Shown here: positions 1-12,842 of the stretch, one piece after another
Position numbering within the stretch: the stretch's first letter is position 1
Layout of the letters: every line of letters begins with the position of its first letter
NCBI GenBank assembly: GCA_030035585.1
Contig: CM057482.1
Location: 59,462,828-59,526,827, forward strand
Length of the DNA stretch: 64,000 nucleotides
Reading direction: 5' to 3'
DNA from: Dugong dugon
Lineage: Eukaryota > Chordata > Mammalia > Sirenia > Dugongidae
Notes under the pieces: model-generated
What the model was told of the DNA's origin: nothing
The model's database searches: none
Seen by the model: the letters and a program-made list of their open reading frames with translations, nothing else
Position numbers and translations under genes: made by a program

Positions 1-278
1 AATGAAAACTATAAAAATGTTGGTAAACGCAATGCATTTTACTTTTCCTTTGAGTTTTCTAAATTATCTTTTATGGTTGAAGCAAAAACTATAAAACCAA
101 CTGATGTGTGGTTCTCAATGTATGCAGAATAAATGTTTAAGACAATTTTATTGTAAACAGGAAGGGTAAAGGCAGATAAGTTTTCTGGATTTTACTCAAA
201 CTGATTAAATGATGACACCAGTAGGCTGTGATAAGTAATGAATATATAATATATTACCTAGAGAAGCCACTAAAAAAC
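1..278 (+). mobile_element. Old L1 (copy B), inter-ORF segment
   Basis: The text up to CCTAGAGAAGCCACTAAAAAA resembles the L1 stretch just before and at the start of ORF2. It is interrupted here and resumes at about 956. It is the first visible piece of an old plus-strand L1 whose parts reach to 11,985. The far left edge of the element is outside or unclear. No open frame survives. Confidence 0.55.
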
Positions 279-955
279 CATCTGCTCTACCTCCTAATTT
301 GTTGCATAGTGCCTGGAGTCTTAAAAGCTTGCAAATGGCCATCCAAGGCACAACTGGTCTCTATTCACCTGGAGCAACAGAGCAAGGAGAGTCCAAAATA
401 GAGAAAGGATATGGAATGTGTGGCTAATTACCACCATGAACAACTGCCTCATTTGCTATGAGACCAGAAGAACTGGATGGTACCTGATACTGTTACTGTA
501 CATTTTGATCAAAGATTTCATAGAAGAATCCTGATCAAAAGGAGGAAAATGCAGAACAGAATTTCAAATCCTAATGGAATCCAAACTTTCTGGAGCTGTG
601 AAACTACTGGCCTGAGATAATGTTTAAACCTTAAACCAAAAATGTCCCGTAAACTCTTCTTATAAATAAATAGTAGTTTAGCTTAACTAGTAAAGAATGT
701 CTGCCTTGAGCATTGTGCTCTTTCAAAACCTACCTATTTGGGATCAAACTGAAAACAGCAACTCAAAAGATTAGACAGGAAATTTAGGGGGCTGTGAGTT
801 TATGTTAATGGAAGAGGAATAACTCAGAAAAGGAGGGTGAGAATAGTTGCACAACTCAAAGAATGCAATCAATGTCACTGAATTGTACATGTAGAAGCTG
901 TTGAATCTGTTTGTTTTGCTGTGTATATTCTCAACAATAACAACAACAAAATGAA
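279..955 (+). mobile_element. L1 3'UTR fragment inserted in L1 copy B
   Basis: This is elephant-type L1 3'UTR sequence. It contains the conserved GTCTTAAAAGCTTGCAA block at about 319, GGTCTCTATTCACCTGGAGCAA, and the ACAACAACAAAATGAATAAAA end. It has no coding content and splits the older L1 between 278 and 956. I did not find a clear target duplication. Confidence 0.75.
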
Positions 956-1196
956 TAAAAATTGTTTAAGTTATTACAAAAATATCTTAAAGAGAGACAC
1001 TCAAAAAATCATAGCTACACCAAAATAAAATTCTAAAAATTGTTCAAGTAACCTACAGAAAGATAAGACAAAAGAAATGAAAATCAGAGAGAACAAAGAG
1101 AAAACCAAAAAATAAAATAAAAGACTTAAACTCTAACATATAAAAAAAATTACACTGAATAAATAGTTTGAATACACTCATTGAAAGACTGAGATT
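956..1196 (+). mobile_element. Old L1 (copy B), start of ORF2 region
   Basis: The text continues the old L1 (AAAATTCTAAAAATTGTTCAAG, TTAAACTCTAACATAT, ACACTCATTGAAAGACTGAGATT). It stops at 1,196, where the younger copy A begins. The 13-bp AAAGACTGAGATT at 1,184-1,196 recurs at 5,453-5,465 beyond copy A. Confidence 0.75.
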
Positions 1197-4100
1197 TGGA
1201 CTTCCAAGCAACATGGCACTATAGACAGAAGCACCACGCTGTCCCTCCACAGCAAAGACCTGAAAAACTAAGTCAAACAGAGACGAATGTCAGTCCTGGA
1301 ATCCTAAGCATCAAATGAAGAGATAAAGAACTCAACAAAGCATCAAATAGAATAAGAAACTGACAGATAACAGACAGTGAGGAGAAGTATGTGCAGGGGT
1401 CCCCTATCAGCTAACACAAGATTCACCATCTTGTACTTCTGTCAGAGATTGGTGAACAGGGAGTATGGGAAAGCAGCTTCAAGGAACTTCCAGCAGAAGA
1501 CAGAACAACCAGTAACCAGCAATATACACTTTCCCACCCCCACCCTTCTTCACCCACACTTGGCCTCCTCTGCTCCCTCCAGCCACAGTCTCTTGGCCAG
1601 GAGGCACTATGTTCAGCCTTGTGCCACTTGGATACCACCTGCCCACACCAGCTGGCTCCCTGAGTGCCATTTGTTGCCAGTATTGCTTTTCTCTGCTTCT
1701 TTTGGTTTCTTCCATACCTCTCACCACCTCCTCCTCCTTTCTCTCAAATACCTGGCTCCGTGTGCCATCTTTCCTTCTTCTTTAAAGGCTATGAAACACC
1801 GCTTGGCTGTGGGACTGTTTCTCAGCCCACGTCATCATGCTGGTGGGATCCCGGGGGCTTTTGTTTACTTGTTTTGATTTGTCCTGTTTTGATTTCTTTG
1901 TTTCATTTTTCTTTTCTCAGCTTGGGCGCACCTTCTAGGCAGGCTGTACTGTGCGACTGGGGAGCTACTTCTGCAATCTGCACAGCTGCGTGCTGGGATT
2001 CCTGGGGGAATTTATTTTTTGTTTGTTTTTGTTTTCTTTTTTCTCCTTTTTCCTTTTTGTCTTTCTTCATTTCTCAGTTTCTCGTCTCACTATACATACC
2101 TTCTCTTCCTGTCTCCTGAATACTTGGTATTGTGTGACATCTCTACCCCTTCTAGCCAGGCTGTATTTCACGGCCTGGGAGCCACTTCTGCAGTCTTTGC
2201 AGCTGCATCAGTGGGATCCCTGGGGGATTTTCTTTTTCCAATTTTTATTTACTTTTCTTTTTTCTTTTTTTCCTTTTTGTTTTTCTCCATTTCTTGGTCT
2301 CTCATCTCTCCACTCCAACAGCTCCCTTAGCACTCTTTTTTGTTTGTTTTTGGCTCCTATTTCTCTCTCCTTTCTCTCCTTTTTCCCATCCCATCTTAGC
2401 TCCACACATCACTATCTCCCCTCCTTCCTGCTACCTGCACTGTGTGCTGAACATCACACCCCTGAGCAGCTCAGGTACAGCCTACTGTAACCTGCCCTGC
2501 ACTGATTCCCAGCCCACCATGTTAGCCCTAGTATGTGCCATAAATAACCCATTCCAGCAACTCCCCTTCACCTGGACCTACCCTGCTGCACCATAGCTGA
2601 GCAACTGTCACTGCCTATTGTACAAGGAGGTGAAAACTATCCTGTCCACAGATAAGCAAACAAAAAGAACACACAACCCACCTGCTCAGACATAACCAGA
2701 TACAACAAAAAAGCAGGAAGAATCAAACAAACCTACAATCAATAAATGAGGGAAATAACTACTGAATGTCCCAAAGACAACGCACAATATCAAAACAAAA
2801 AAAGACAGGATGGTTCCAGTAGGCAACCAAAATAAAACACCAGGTGACTTTCCAGAAGAAGAAAACGCACTAGAACTACCTGATAGGGAATTCAAATCTC
2901 TCATATTTAGAGCCATATAAGAGTTGAAGCAAAAAGCAGACAAAAATGAGGAAAAAACAGATAAATTCATAGAAAAGGCAGACAAATTCATGGAAAATAC
3001 AGACAAAAAATGGAATAATTCAGGAAAATAACACAGGAAAAAAATACCAAAATAAATTCACAACTAGAAATCGTACAAAAACAACAATTAGAAATCCAAA
3101 AGATAAACAACAAGATTTCAGAAACGGACAAAGTCATAGAAGGGCTGAGAAGCACGTTTGAAACCATGGAAGACAGGATCAACAAAACTGAAGAGAAACA
3201 CTTGGATACAACTCTGAGGAAAAATCAGAAAAAAGAATACAGACAAATGAAGAAACCCTGAGAATTACATGGGGTTCAATCAAAAGCAAAACTTTACAAG
3301 TGATCGGAGTTCTAGAATGCAGAGAAGGTAGAAAACACAAAGAGGATAATTGAAGAACTGCTAACAGAAACTTCCTCAATATAATGAAAGATGAAAAGAC
3401 CATTCAAGAAGCTCAACGAACCCCATATAGGATAGACCCCAAAAGAAAATCACCAAGGCATATCATAATCACACTCACTAAAACCAAAGACAAAGAAAGA
3501 ACCCTGACAGCGGCTTGAGAAAAACAAAAAGTCACATACAGAGGAGAAACCATAAGACTAAGCTAGATTATTTGGCAGAAACCATGCAGGCAGGAAGGCA
3601 ATGTGATGACATATACAAAACCTTGAATGAAAAAAATTGCTAACCAAGAATAATATATCCTGCAAAACTCTCATTCAAATATAATGGTGAAATTAGGACA
3701 TTTCCAGATAAACAGAAATTAAGGGGCTGTTTAAAAACCAAACCACACTGACAAGAATTATTAAAGGGAGTCCTTTGGTTTGAGAATAAACATCAGGCCA
3801 CAGACTGAATCTAGGATGCAAAATCGTACCAGCCAGATACCAACTTAGGAAATGAACTCTCAAGGACTATCCAAAACCAAAAGAATTACAACAGGGAACC
3901 AGAAAGGTTAATCTGTAAATGACAACATCAGAATAATAAAAGAGGGAATAAATGGTTAGGTATAGAATCTTCTAATGGAGAGGAAGGCAAGGTGATACCA
4001 AGTAATAATAGACTGGTTCAAACTTAGGAAAATAAGTGTAAATTTTAAGATAACCACAAAGAAAGTTAACAAATCTACTTATCAAAATAAAGAAGAAAAA

Positions 4101-5452
4101 CAGAAAGTCTCAGTAAACACAAAATCTACAAAAACAAAAGAAATGGAAAAAATCCACAAACAAAAGGAATTCAGCACAGGAGAGTAAGAGGAACAAAGAA
4201 ATCGTCAGCACCACAAAAAAAAGCACTACAAAATGATAGCAATAAACTCATATCTATCAATAGTTACACTGAATAGAAATGGCCTAAATGAACCCATAAA
4301 GAGAGAGAGAGTGACGGAATGGATTAAAAACAGGATCCATCAATACGCTGTCTACAAGAGACAGGCCTTAGAAACAAACACATAAATTTATTATAAATCA
4401 AAGGATGGAAAAAAATGTGTCAAGAAAACAGCCACCACAAAAGAGCAAGAGTGGCAATACTAATCTCAGCTAAAATAAACTTTAAAACAAAATCCACCAT
4501 AAAAGACAAAGAAGGGCACTACGCGTGATTAAAAGGATGACCCATCATGAAGACATAACCATAATAAACATCTATGCACCCAATGAGAGGGCTCCAAAAT
4601 ATATAAAACTAATTTTAACAGCACTAAAAAGAGAAATTGACAGTTCCACAATAATAATAGGAGACTTCAACACAACATTCTTGGTAAAGGGCAGAACATC
4701 TAGAAAGAAACTCAACAAAGATGCAGAAGACCTAAATGGCACAATCAGCCAACTTAACCTCACAGACATACATAGAACACTCCACCCAACAGCTGCAAAA
4801 TACACATTCTTTTCCAACACACATGGCACTTTCTCCAGAACCGACTACATCTTAGGCCACAGAGCAACCCTCAGCAAAATCCAAAATGTTGAGATAATAC
4901 AAAGTATCTTCTCTGACCACAATACCATCAAGGTAGAAATGAATGACAGAAAGAGCAAGGAAAAAAAATCAATTACATGGAAACTGAATAATACACTGCT
5001 TACAAACCACTGGGTAATAGAAGAAATCAGAGACGGAATAAAAAAATTCCTAGAATCAAACAAGAATGAAAACACATCATACCAAAACCTTTGGGACACA
5101 GCAAAGGCAGTCCTTCGAGGGCAATTTATAGCAATAGATGCACACATCAAAAAAGAAGAAAGGGACAAAATCAAAACATTAACTACAGAACTCAAACAAA
5201 TAGAGAGCAGCAAGAAGGGAAAAAAAAGCCCACAGCCACAAGAAGAAAGGAAATAATAAAGATCAGAGCAGAAATAAATGAAATTGAGAATAGAAAAACA
5301 ATAGAAAGACTCAACAAAACCAAAAGTTGGTTCTTTGAAAGGATCAACAAAATCGACAAACCACTGGCCAAAATGACAAAAGAAAAACAGCAGAGGACAC
5401 AAATAAATAAGAAATGAAATGGGGGGGCATTATAAGAGACTCAGTTGAAATA
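1197..5452 (+). mobile_element. L1 copy A: 5'-complete, 3'-short, with ORF1 and start of ORF2
   Basis: The element begins GGACTTCC..GCAACATGGC, the same 5' end as the copy at 38,941. It has a pyrimidine-rich 5'UTR to about 2,800, an ORF1 region at about 2,810-3,780 with many stops, and ORF2 from about 4,250. The longest open stretch (4,525-5,256, 243 aa) is the apurinic-type endonuclease domain, with IINIYAPN, IIGDFNT and FSDHNTIKVE motifs. The element stops at 5,452, before the reverse transcriptase, yet a perfect 13-bp target duplication flanks it. The missing 3' half was therefore absent at insertion or lost exactly at the boundary. Confidence 0.9.
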
Positions 5453-6110
5453 AAAGACTGAGATTAGCAAGGTGGATTAAAAAACATGATTATGTGTAGT
5501 CTACAACAAACTCACTTCAAAAATAATGATACAGGTTGAAAGTAAAAATTTATCATTCAAACATTAATCAAAAGAAAGCAGAAGTGATTATATTAACATA
5601 AATTAGACCACAGCAAATAAATTACAAGGGAAAAGAGACAATTGCATAATGATAAAAGTGTCAATCTACCAAGAACACATAGCAATCCTAAATATGTATG
5701 CACCAAACAACAGAGCTGAGAAATATATAATGTAAAAGCTAAAAAATAGACTGACAGTTTTATAGGTTGAGACTTCTACATCTCTCTCTCTCTTTCTCTC
5801 AGCAATTAATAGAACAACTAGACAGAAAACCCACAAAGATATAAAAGAATCCAATAAAATCATCAGCAAATAGGACCTAATCAATATTTATGGAACAATC
5901 CAACCCATAACAGCAGAAGGTACATTCATTTCAAATGGATGGAACCTATACCAAGATAGACCATATGCTGGGCCATAAAACAAACCTCGACAAATTTAGA
6001 AGAATAATAGCAAACTGAGTGTATTCTGCAACCACAGTGGAATCAAATTAGTATAACCAAAAAAAAAAAAAGGAAAATCTGCAAACTTGGAAATTAAACA
6101 ATAAAATTAA
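5453..6110 (+). mobile_element. Old L1 (copy B), ORF2 endonuclease region
   Basis: The older L1 resumes after copy A. It has decayed endonuclease-domain text (AATATGTATGCACCAAACAACAGAGC, then AATAGAACAACTAGACAGAAAACC). Stops are frequent in all frames. A short CTCTCTCTCTTTCTCTC tract is at about 5,783-5,800. It breaks off at about 6,110, where the RTE element starts. Confidence 0.8.
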
Positions 6111-8578
6111 CTGTCAGTTTGTCGTACTATGGTGGCTTGCGTGTTGCTGTGATTAGGAAGCTATGCCACCGGTATTTCAAATATCAGCAAGGTTACACCC
6201 ATGGTGGACAGGTTTCAGCAGAGCTTCCAGACTAAAACAGACTAGGAAGAAGGACCTGGAGGTCTACTTCTGAAAAAAACTAGCCAGTGAAAACCTTACA
6301 AATAGCAGTGGAACATTGTCTGATATAGTGCCAGAAGATGAGCCCCTTGAGTTGGAAGGCACTCAAAATACAACTGGGGAAGAGCTGCCTCGGCAAAGTA
6401 GAGTTAACCTTACTAATGTGGGTGGAATAAAGCTTTAGGACCCCTTATCTGCTGGTATGGCATTACTCAAAATGAAAAGAAACAGCCACAAACATTCATT
6501 AATAATTTAAATACGGAATGTATGAAGTATGAATCTAGGAAAATTGGAAGTCGTCAAAAATGAAATCGAATGCATAAAGACCAATATCCTAGGCATTAGT
6601 GAGCTTAAATGGACTGGTATCAGCCATTTCAAATAGGACAATCATATGTTATACTATGTCATGAATGGCAAATTGAAGAGCAATGATGTTACTTTCATCA
6701 TCAAAAAGAAAGTTTCAAGAGACTCTGAAAGTTGCTCTGAAAAGTAGAGTAGCTAAAGCGAATGGAAGAAATGATGAAGTAAAAGGAGAGCTGAACAGAA
6801 GATTTCAAAGGGCTACTGGAGAAGACAAAGGACAGTATTATAATGAAATGTGCAAAGACCTGGAATTAGAAAACAAAAGGGGAAGAACACAATTGGCATT
6901 TCTCAAGCTGCAAGAACTGAAGAAATTCAAGCATTGAGTTGCAATTTTGAAGGATTCTACGGGGAAAATATTGAATGACACAGGAAGCATCAAAAGAAGG
7001 TGGAAGGAATACACAGTGTTACTATACCAAAAAGAGTTGGTAGACGTTCAACCATTTCAGGAGGTCAGATATGACCAAAAACTAATGGTACTGAAGGAAG
7101 AAGTCCAAGCTGCACTGAAGGCATTTGCAAAAAAAAAAAAAAAAAAAAAAAAGATTCCAGGAATTGACAGAATACTAATTGAGGTGTTTCAACAAACCGA
7201 TGCAGTGCTGGAACTGCTCACTCGTTTATGCCAAGAAATCTGAAAGACACCTACCCGGCCAACCTACCAGAAGAGAACCATATTTATTCCTATTCCAAAG
7301 AAAGGTGATCCAACAAAATATGGAATTATCAAATAATATTATTAATATCACACACAAGTCAAATTTGGCTGCAGGTAATTAAAAAATGGTAAGAGCAGTA
7401 CATCAATAGGGAACTGCCAGAAATTCAAACTGGATTCCATAGAGGATGTGGAATGAGGGATATCATTGCTGATGTCAGAAGGATCTTGGCTGAAAGCAGA
7501 GAATACTAGAAAGATGTTTAGCTGTGCCTTATTGACTATGCAAAGGCATTCAACTGTGTGGATCATAACAGGAATTCCAGAACACTTAATTCCCCTTATG
7601 AGGAACCTGTACATGGACACAGGGGCAGTCGTTTGAAAAGAACAAGGACATACACATGCTTTAAAATCAGGAAGGGTGTGCATTATGGTTATAACCTTTC
7701 ACCATACCTATTCAATCTTTATGCCGAGCAAATAATCTGAGAAACTGGACTATATGAAGAAGAATGTGGCATCAGGATTGATGCAAGACTCATTAACATC
7801 CTGAGATGTGCAGATGACACAACCTTGCTTGCTGATAGCAAAGAGGACTTGAAGCATTTACTGATGAAGATCAAGGTCTACAGCCTTCAGTATGGATTAC
7901 ACCTCAACAAAAAGAAGACAAAAATCTTCACAACTAGACTAATAAGCAACATCACGATAAACAGAGAAAAGACTGAAGTTGTCAAGGATTTCATTTTACT
8001 TAGATCCACAATCAACCCCATGAAAGCAGTAGCCAAGAAATCAACTGATGAACTGCATTGGGCAAATCTGCTGCAAAAGACATCTTTAAAGTGTTGAAAG
8101 CAAAGATGTCACTTTGAGGACAAAGGTGAGCCTGACTCAAGCCATGATATTTTCAATCGCCTCTTACGCATGCAAAAGCTGGACAATGAATAAGGAGACT
8201 GAAGAAGAATTGATACCTTTGAATTATGGTGTTGATGAAGAATATTGACTATACCATAGACTACCAAAAGAACGAACAAATCTGTCTTGGGACAAATACA
8301 GACAGAATGCCCCTTGAACGAAAGGATGGCAAGACTTCCTTTCACGTACTTTGGACAAGTGATCAGGAGGGATCAGTCCCCGGAGAAGGATATCATGCTT
8401 GATATGGTAGAGAGTCAGCGAACAAGAGGAAGATCCTTGATGGATTGACATAGTGGCTGCAACAATGGGCTCAAACATAGCAATGATAGTGAGGAAGGCG
8501 CAGGACTGGGAAGTGTTTCGTTCTGTCGTACACAGGTTCCCTATGTGTCAGAACTGACTCGAAGCACATAACAACAAC
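6111..8578 (+). mobile_element. RTE (BovB-like) LINE of afrotherian type, internally deleted
   Basis: The 5' end (CTGTCAGTTTGTCGTACTATGG) and the 3' end (GACTCGAAGCACATAACAACAACAA) are both present. At about 6,720 the text jumps from the start of the endonuclease to the linker before the reverse transcriptase, so most of the endonuclease is missing. The RT region (about 6,940-8,100) keeps recognisable pieces, such as YAKAF around 7,540 and CADDTTLLADS at about 7,808 (the usual YADD with Y to C). Frames are broken by stops and a 26-A tract at about 7,130. It is inserted in the old L1 copy B, which resumes at 8,579. It is dead. Confidence 0.9.
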
Positions 8579-9476
8579 AAAAACTTCTAAATAGTCCATG
8601 GATCAAATAGAAAGTTTCAAGGGAAATAAAAATATTACATTCAACAGAATGAAGTGAAAATACAAAATCAAAATTCATAGAACACAGCTAAAGCAGTGAT
8701 AATAGGGAAATTTATAGCATTAAATGTTTATATTAGAAAAAATGATAAAGTTTCAAATCAATTATCTAAGCTCTCATCTCAATTACCTAGAAAAAGAAGA
8801 GCAAAATAAACGCAAAAGCAAGCAGAAGGAAGAAAGCAATTAAAAATAGCAGCATAGAGCAATGAAATTGAAAACAAAAACAACAGAGAAAATTAATGAA
8901 GCAAGCAGCTGGTTCTTTGAAAAATCAGTAAAATTGACAGACTTCTACCAAAATTTGACAAAGAAAAACAGAGAGGACAGAAACTACCAACATCAGGAAT
9001 GAAACAGGGCTGTCACTACAGATCCTGCAAAACTAAAAGAATAATAATGAAATACTATGGTAAACTTGACAACTTAGATGTAAAGGACCAACTCCTCAAT
9101 AATGCAAAAGTTACCATAACTTACCCAATATGAAATAGATCATATAAACTATTAAGAAGATTGAATTTAAAGTTTTAAATTTCCAATAAAGAAATCTCTA
9201 GGCCCAAATGCTTTTACTGGAGAACTCTACCAAATATTTAAAGAATTAACACAAATCTCTTCTAGAAAATAGAAGAAGGGGTACACTTCCCAATTGATTC
9301 TATAAGTATTATAGATAATACTTATCCTGTCAGTATTATAATTATTTTCTTAAGTATTATTATTTTCATATTAACCAAAATGAGACAGAGCAGGATTTCT
9401 TGATGAAAACTGTCAAGTCAAGAACATTGGAATAGAAGGGAAGTTCCTCCTTCTGGGCAGATACAAAAAGCCAACA

Positions 9477-9688
9477 AAAAGCAAAACCAAACCCATTGCC
9501 ATTGAGTAAATTCTGACTCATAGTGACCCTATAGGACAGAGTTAACTGCCCCATAGTGTTTCCAAGGCTGTAATCCTTACAGAAGCTGACCGCCACTTCT
9601 TTTTCACACGGCATGGCTGGTAGGTTCAAACTACTGACCTTTTGGTTAGCAGCTGAGTGCTTAACCACTGCACGATCAGAGCTCCTTG
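9477..9688 (-). mobile_element. AfroSINE
   Basis: Read on the minus strand, it has the tRNA-like head with AAGCACTCAGCTGCTAACC and AAAGGTCAGTAG, the body with CCTATAGGGTCACTATGAG, and CAATGGGTTTGGTTTTGC at the 3' end. It is flanked by the perfect 11-bp duplication AAAAGCCAACA (9,466-9,476 and 9,689-9,699). A short insert in the middle makes it longer than the others. Confidence 0.93.
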
Positions 9689-11104
9689 AAAAGCCAACAG
9701 CCAAAATCATATTTAATGGAGAAAGATTGGGAGCTTTCCCTTAGAAACTAAGAATAAGACAAGGGTGCCTGTTCTTACCATTTCTATTCAATATTTTATT
9801 AGAAGTCCTAGCCAAAGCATTAAGAAAAGAAAAAGAAATAAAAGCTATTCAGATTGGAAAAGAAGAATGAAAATTATCCCTATTCACAGATGACATGATT
9901 CTATATATAGAAAATCCCTAAGAATCTGCAAGAAGGCTTTTAGAGGTGGTAGAGGAATTTAGCAAATTTGCAGGGTACAGGGTCAACAAACAAAAATCAG
10001 TTGGGTTTCTATACACCAGCAATGAAATGGAAACTAGGGAAATGATTTTGTTTAAAAAAGCATCCAAGGGAATAAAATACCTAAAAATAAATTTAACCAG
10101 GGATCTGAAAGACTTTTATAATGAAAAATTATAAAACAACTGCTGAAAGAGATTAAAGACGACTTAAATAAATGGAAAGCTGTTCTCTGTTAATGGATTG
10201 GAAGAGTTACTATTGTTAAGATGCCAATAGAACCCAAAGCAATCTATAGATTCAACACAATCCTAATCAAAATTCCAACAACCATCTTTAAGAAATTGAA
10301 AAACCAAACCTCAACTTTATATGGAATAGCAAGAGGTCCCAAATAGCTAAAGCAATGTTGAAAGAGAAGAACAAAGTAGGAGAACTCACACTTTATGATT
10401 TTAAAATATATTATACAACTACAGTAATCAAAACAGCCTTGTACCAGTATAACAATACACATATAGATCAATGGAATAGAATTGAGAGCCCAGAAATAAA
10501 TCTATACAGCTATGGTCAACTGATTTTTGACAAAGGGTGCCAAGTCCATTCGATGGGGAAAGGAGTGTCGTCAATAAATAGTGTTGGGAAAATTGGATTT
10601 TTACATGAAGAAAAAATGAAAGAGGGTACATCCTCAAACCACACACAAAAACAAATCCAAAATAGATTAAGGACCTAAATGTGCAAACTAAAACCATAAA
10701 CTTCATAGAAGAAAAAGCAGGTGCAGTGCTGTCAGATTTAGCTTCTAACACACAGTAAAAGACAAAATAAATAAATGAGATCTCATAAATGTTAAAAAAA
10801 TTTTATTCATCAAAAGTATTTACCAAAAAAGTAAAAAGACAAGCTGTGGACTGGGGGAATATCTTTGGAAACTATATATTTGGCAAGAATCTAATAATCA
10901 AAATATATATAAAACATTGACAACTTAACAACCAAAAAACCAACAACCCAATCATAAAATGGGCAAAGGACCTGAATAGACATTCCACCAAAGAGGACAT
11001 TAAAATGGCCACCAAACACATGAAAAGATGCTCAGCATCATTAGCCATCAGAGAGATGCAAATCAAAACCACAATGTGATACCATTTCAGTCCCACTAGG
11101 ATGG

Positions 11105-11259
11105 AAACCCTGGTGGAATAGCGGGTTAAGAGCTACGGACGCTAAGCAAAAGGTCAGCAGTTTGAATCCACCAGGCACTCCTTGGAAACCCCATGGGGCA
11201 GTTTTACTCTGTCCTATAGGGTTGCTATGAGTCAGAATTGACTCGTCTGCAAGGGGTTT
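11105..11259 (+). mobile_element. AfroSINE
   Basis: The tRNA-derived head (GGTTAAGAGCTACGG..AAAGGTCAGCAG, GAATCCACCAGGC) is followed by TGTCCTATAGGGTTGCTATG and the 3' GACTCG motif. The 8-bp TAGGATGG flanks it (11,097-11,104 and 11,260-11,267), splitting the old L1. The 3' part resembles the RTE 3' end, as expected for a SINE moved by the RTE machinery. Confidence 0.93.
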
Positions 11260-11985
11260 TAGGATGGCTAGGTAAAAAAAAAAAAATCAGAAAACAACAA
11301 ATGTTGATGAGAATGTGGGGAAATTAGAACCCTTATCCATTGCCAGTGGGAATGAAAACTGGTACAGACATTGTGGAAATCAGTTGCGGTTTCTCAAAAA
11401 AACTAAAAATAGGACTACCATATGATACAGCAATTGCACTGCTAGGAATATATCCAAAAGACTTGAAAGCAGAGACTCAAAAAGAGACTTGTACACCAAT
11501 GTTCATTGCAGCACTATTCACAATAGCCAAAAGGTGGAAACAACCTAAATGCCCATTAATGAATGAATGAATAAACAAAATGTGGTACATATATGTAATG
11601 GAATACTACTCAACCAGTAATAGAAATAAAATCTTGATACAAGCTACAATATGGTTGGAGCTTGAAGACATTATGCTGAGTGAAATAAGTCAAGCACAAA
11701 AGGACATATATTGCATGACCTCACTTATATAAAAAAGACAAGAAGAGGCAAATGTATAGAGACCAAAATTTATTAGTGGTTACCAGGGTGGGAGGGATGG
11801 CGGGAAAGGAGAGTTATTGGTTATGGAGTATTTGGTTTTGTTTTACAATGATGGAAAATAGCATTGATTAAGGGTAGGGTTGCACAGCCAATTAACGTAA
11901 TTGCTGTCAAGAAGTTGTTTACCTGTAAAAAGTTGAATTGGCAAACGTTGTGTGATAGATATATTTACAAAAAAAAAAAAAAAAA

Positions 11986-12840
11986 TAGAGTAGCTGCTGA
12001 GACTGTTTATGTACAACCAAACACTTCATGGGATTTGGTTCCTTGGTTTGGAGGTTTAGGGTCGTGGTTTCATAGGACATCCCAGTTAATTGGCCTAACA
12101 CTGCGTTTAGTGCTTCAGTTCTACCTCCTTTTTTGTTGCATAATGTCTGGGGTCTTAAAAGCTTGCAAGCAGCCATTCAAGGTACAATAAGTGGTCTCTA
12201 TTCACCTGGAGCAATAGAGGAAGAGAGAGTCAAGAATAGAAGGAGGAAATGGAATGTGTGGCTAATTGCCTCTATTAACAACCAGGCACCATCCAGTTCT
12301 TGTTGTCCCATGGCAAAGAGACTACAAGAACTGGATGGTGCCTGGTTACCATTACTGAACATGTTGATCAAACATTCTATAGAAGAATCCTGATCAAAAG
12401 GGAGGAAATACAGAAAAAAATTTTAAATTCTCATGGAATTCAGACTTTCTGGAGCCATAGAGGCTGGATGAGTCACTAAAATTGTTGCCCTGAGATAACC
12501 TTTAAACCTTAAAACAAAAATACCCCCTAAAGTCTTCTTAAAGCCAAACAAAAGTTTTGCTTAACTAGTAAAGAATGTCTGTCTTGAGTATTATCCTTTT
12601 CAAGGTCTATCTATATGGGATCAAACTGACGACAGCAACTCAAAAGATTAGATAGGAAATTTAGGGTGCAGTGAGTTTATGTTAATGAAGGAAGAACAAT
12701 TTGGAAAAGGAGGATGAAAATGGTTGCCAAACTCAAAGAAAGTAATCAACGTCACTGAATTGTAAATGTAAAAAATGTTAAATTGGTGTATGTTCTGCTG
12801 TGTATATTCTGAAGAACAACAAAAATAAAATATGTATTTT
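11986..12840 (+). mobile_element. L1 3'UTR, 5'-truncated
   Basis: The sequence begins after the A tract of copy B (GTAGCTGCTGAGACTGTTTATG). It carries the full 3'UTR series: GGGGTCTTAAAAGCTTGCAA at about 12,151, GGTCTCTATTCACCTGGAGC, and a 3' end with AACAACAAAAATAAAAT. No ORF belongs to it. The start GAGACTGTTTATGTAC recurs at 28,092. Confidence 0.82.
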
Positions 12841-12842
12841 TT

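Larger units (their letters stand above)
8579..11985 (+). mobile_element. Old L1 (copy B), ORF2 RT region to poly(A)
   Basis: The text picks up the L1 exactly where the RTE entered (ACTTCTAAATAGTCCATGG). It runs through the RT and C-terminal regions of ORF2 to a 3'UTR and an A tract at 11,970-11,985. Decayed frames include 9,946-10,134 ([19 protein letters not shown]) and 11,340-11,570 (the ORF2 C-terminus, FIAALFTIAKRWKQPKCPL). Two AfroSINEs, at 9,477-9,688 and 11,105-11,259, are inserted in it. Confidence 0.85.

Noticed and set aside
1377..2490. Overlapping open frames of 100-180 aa on the plus strand
   Set aside because: They lie in the CT-rich L1 5'UTR (copy A), with T-rich low-complexity translation (runs of F, S, L). 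The matching copy at 38,941 gives different, broken frames.
4525..5256. 243-aa frame as a possible host endonuclease gene
   Set aside because: It is the endonuclease domain of L1 ORF2, inside an element bounded by a target duplication.
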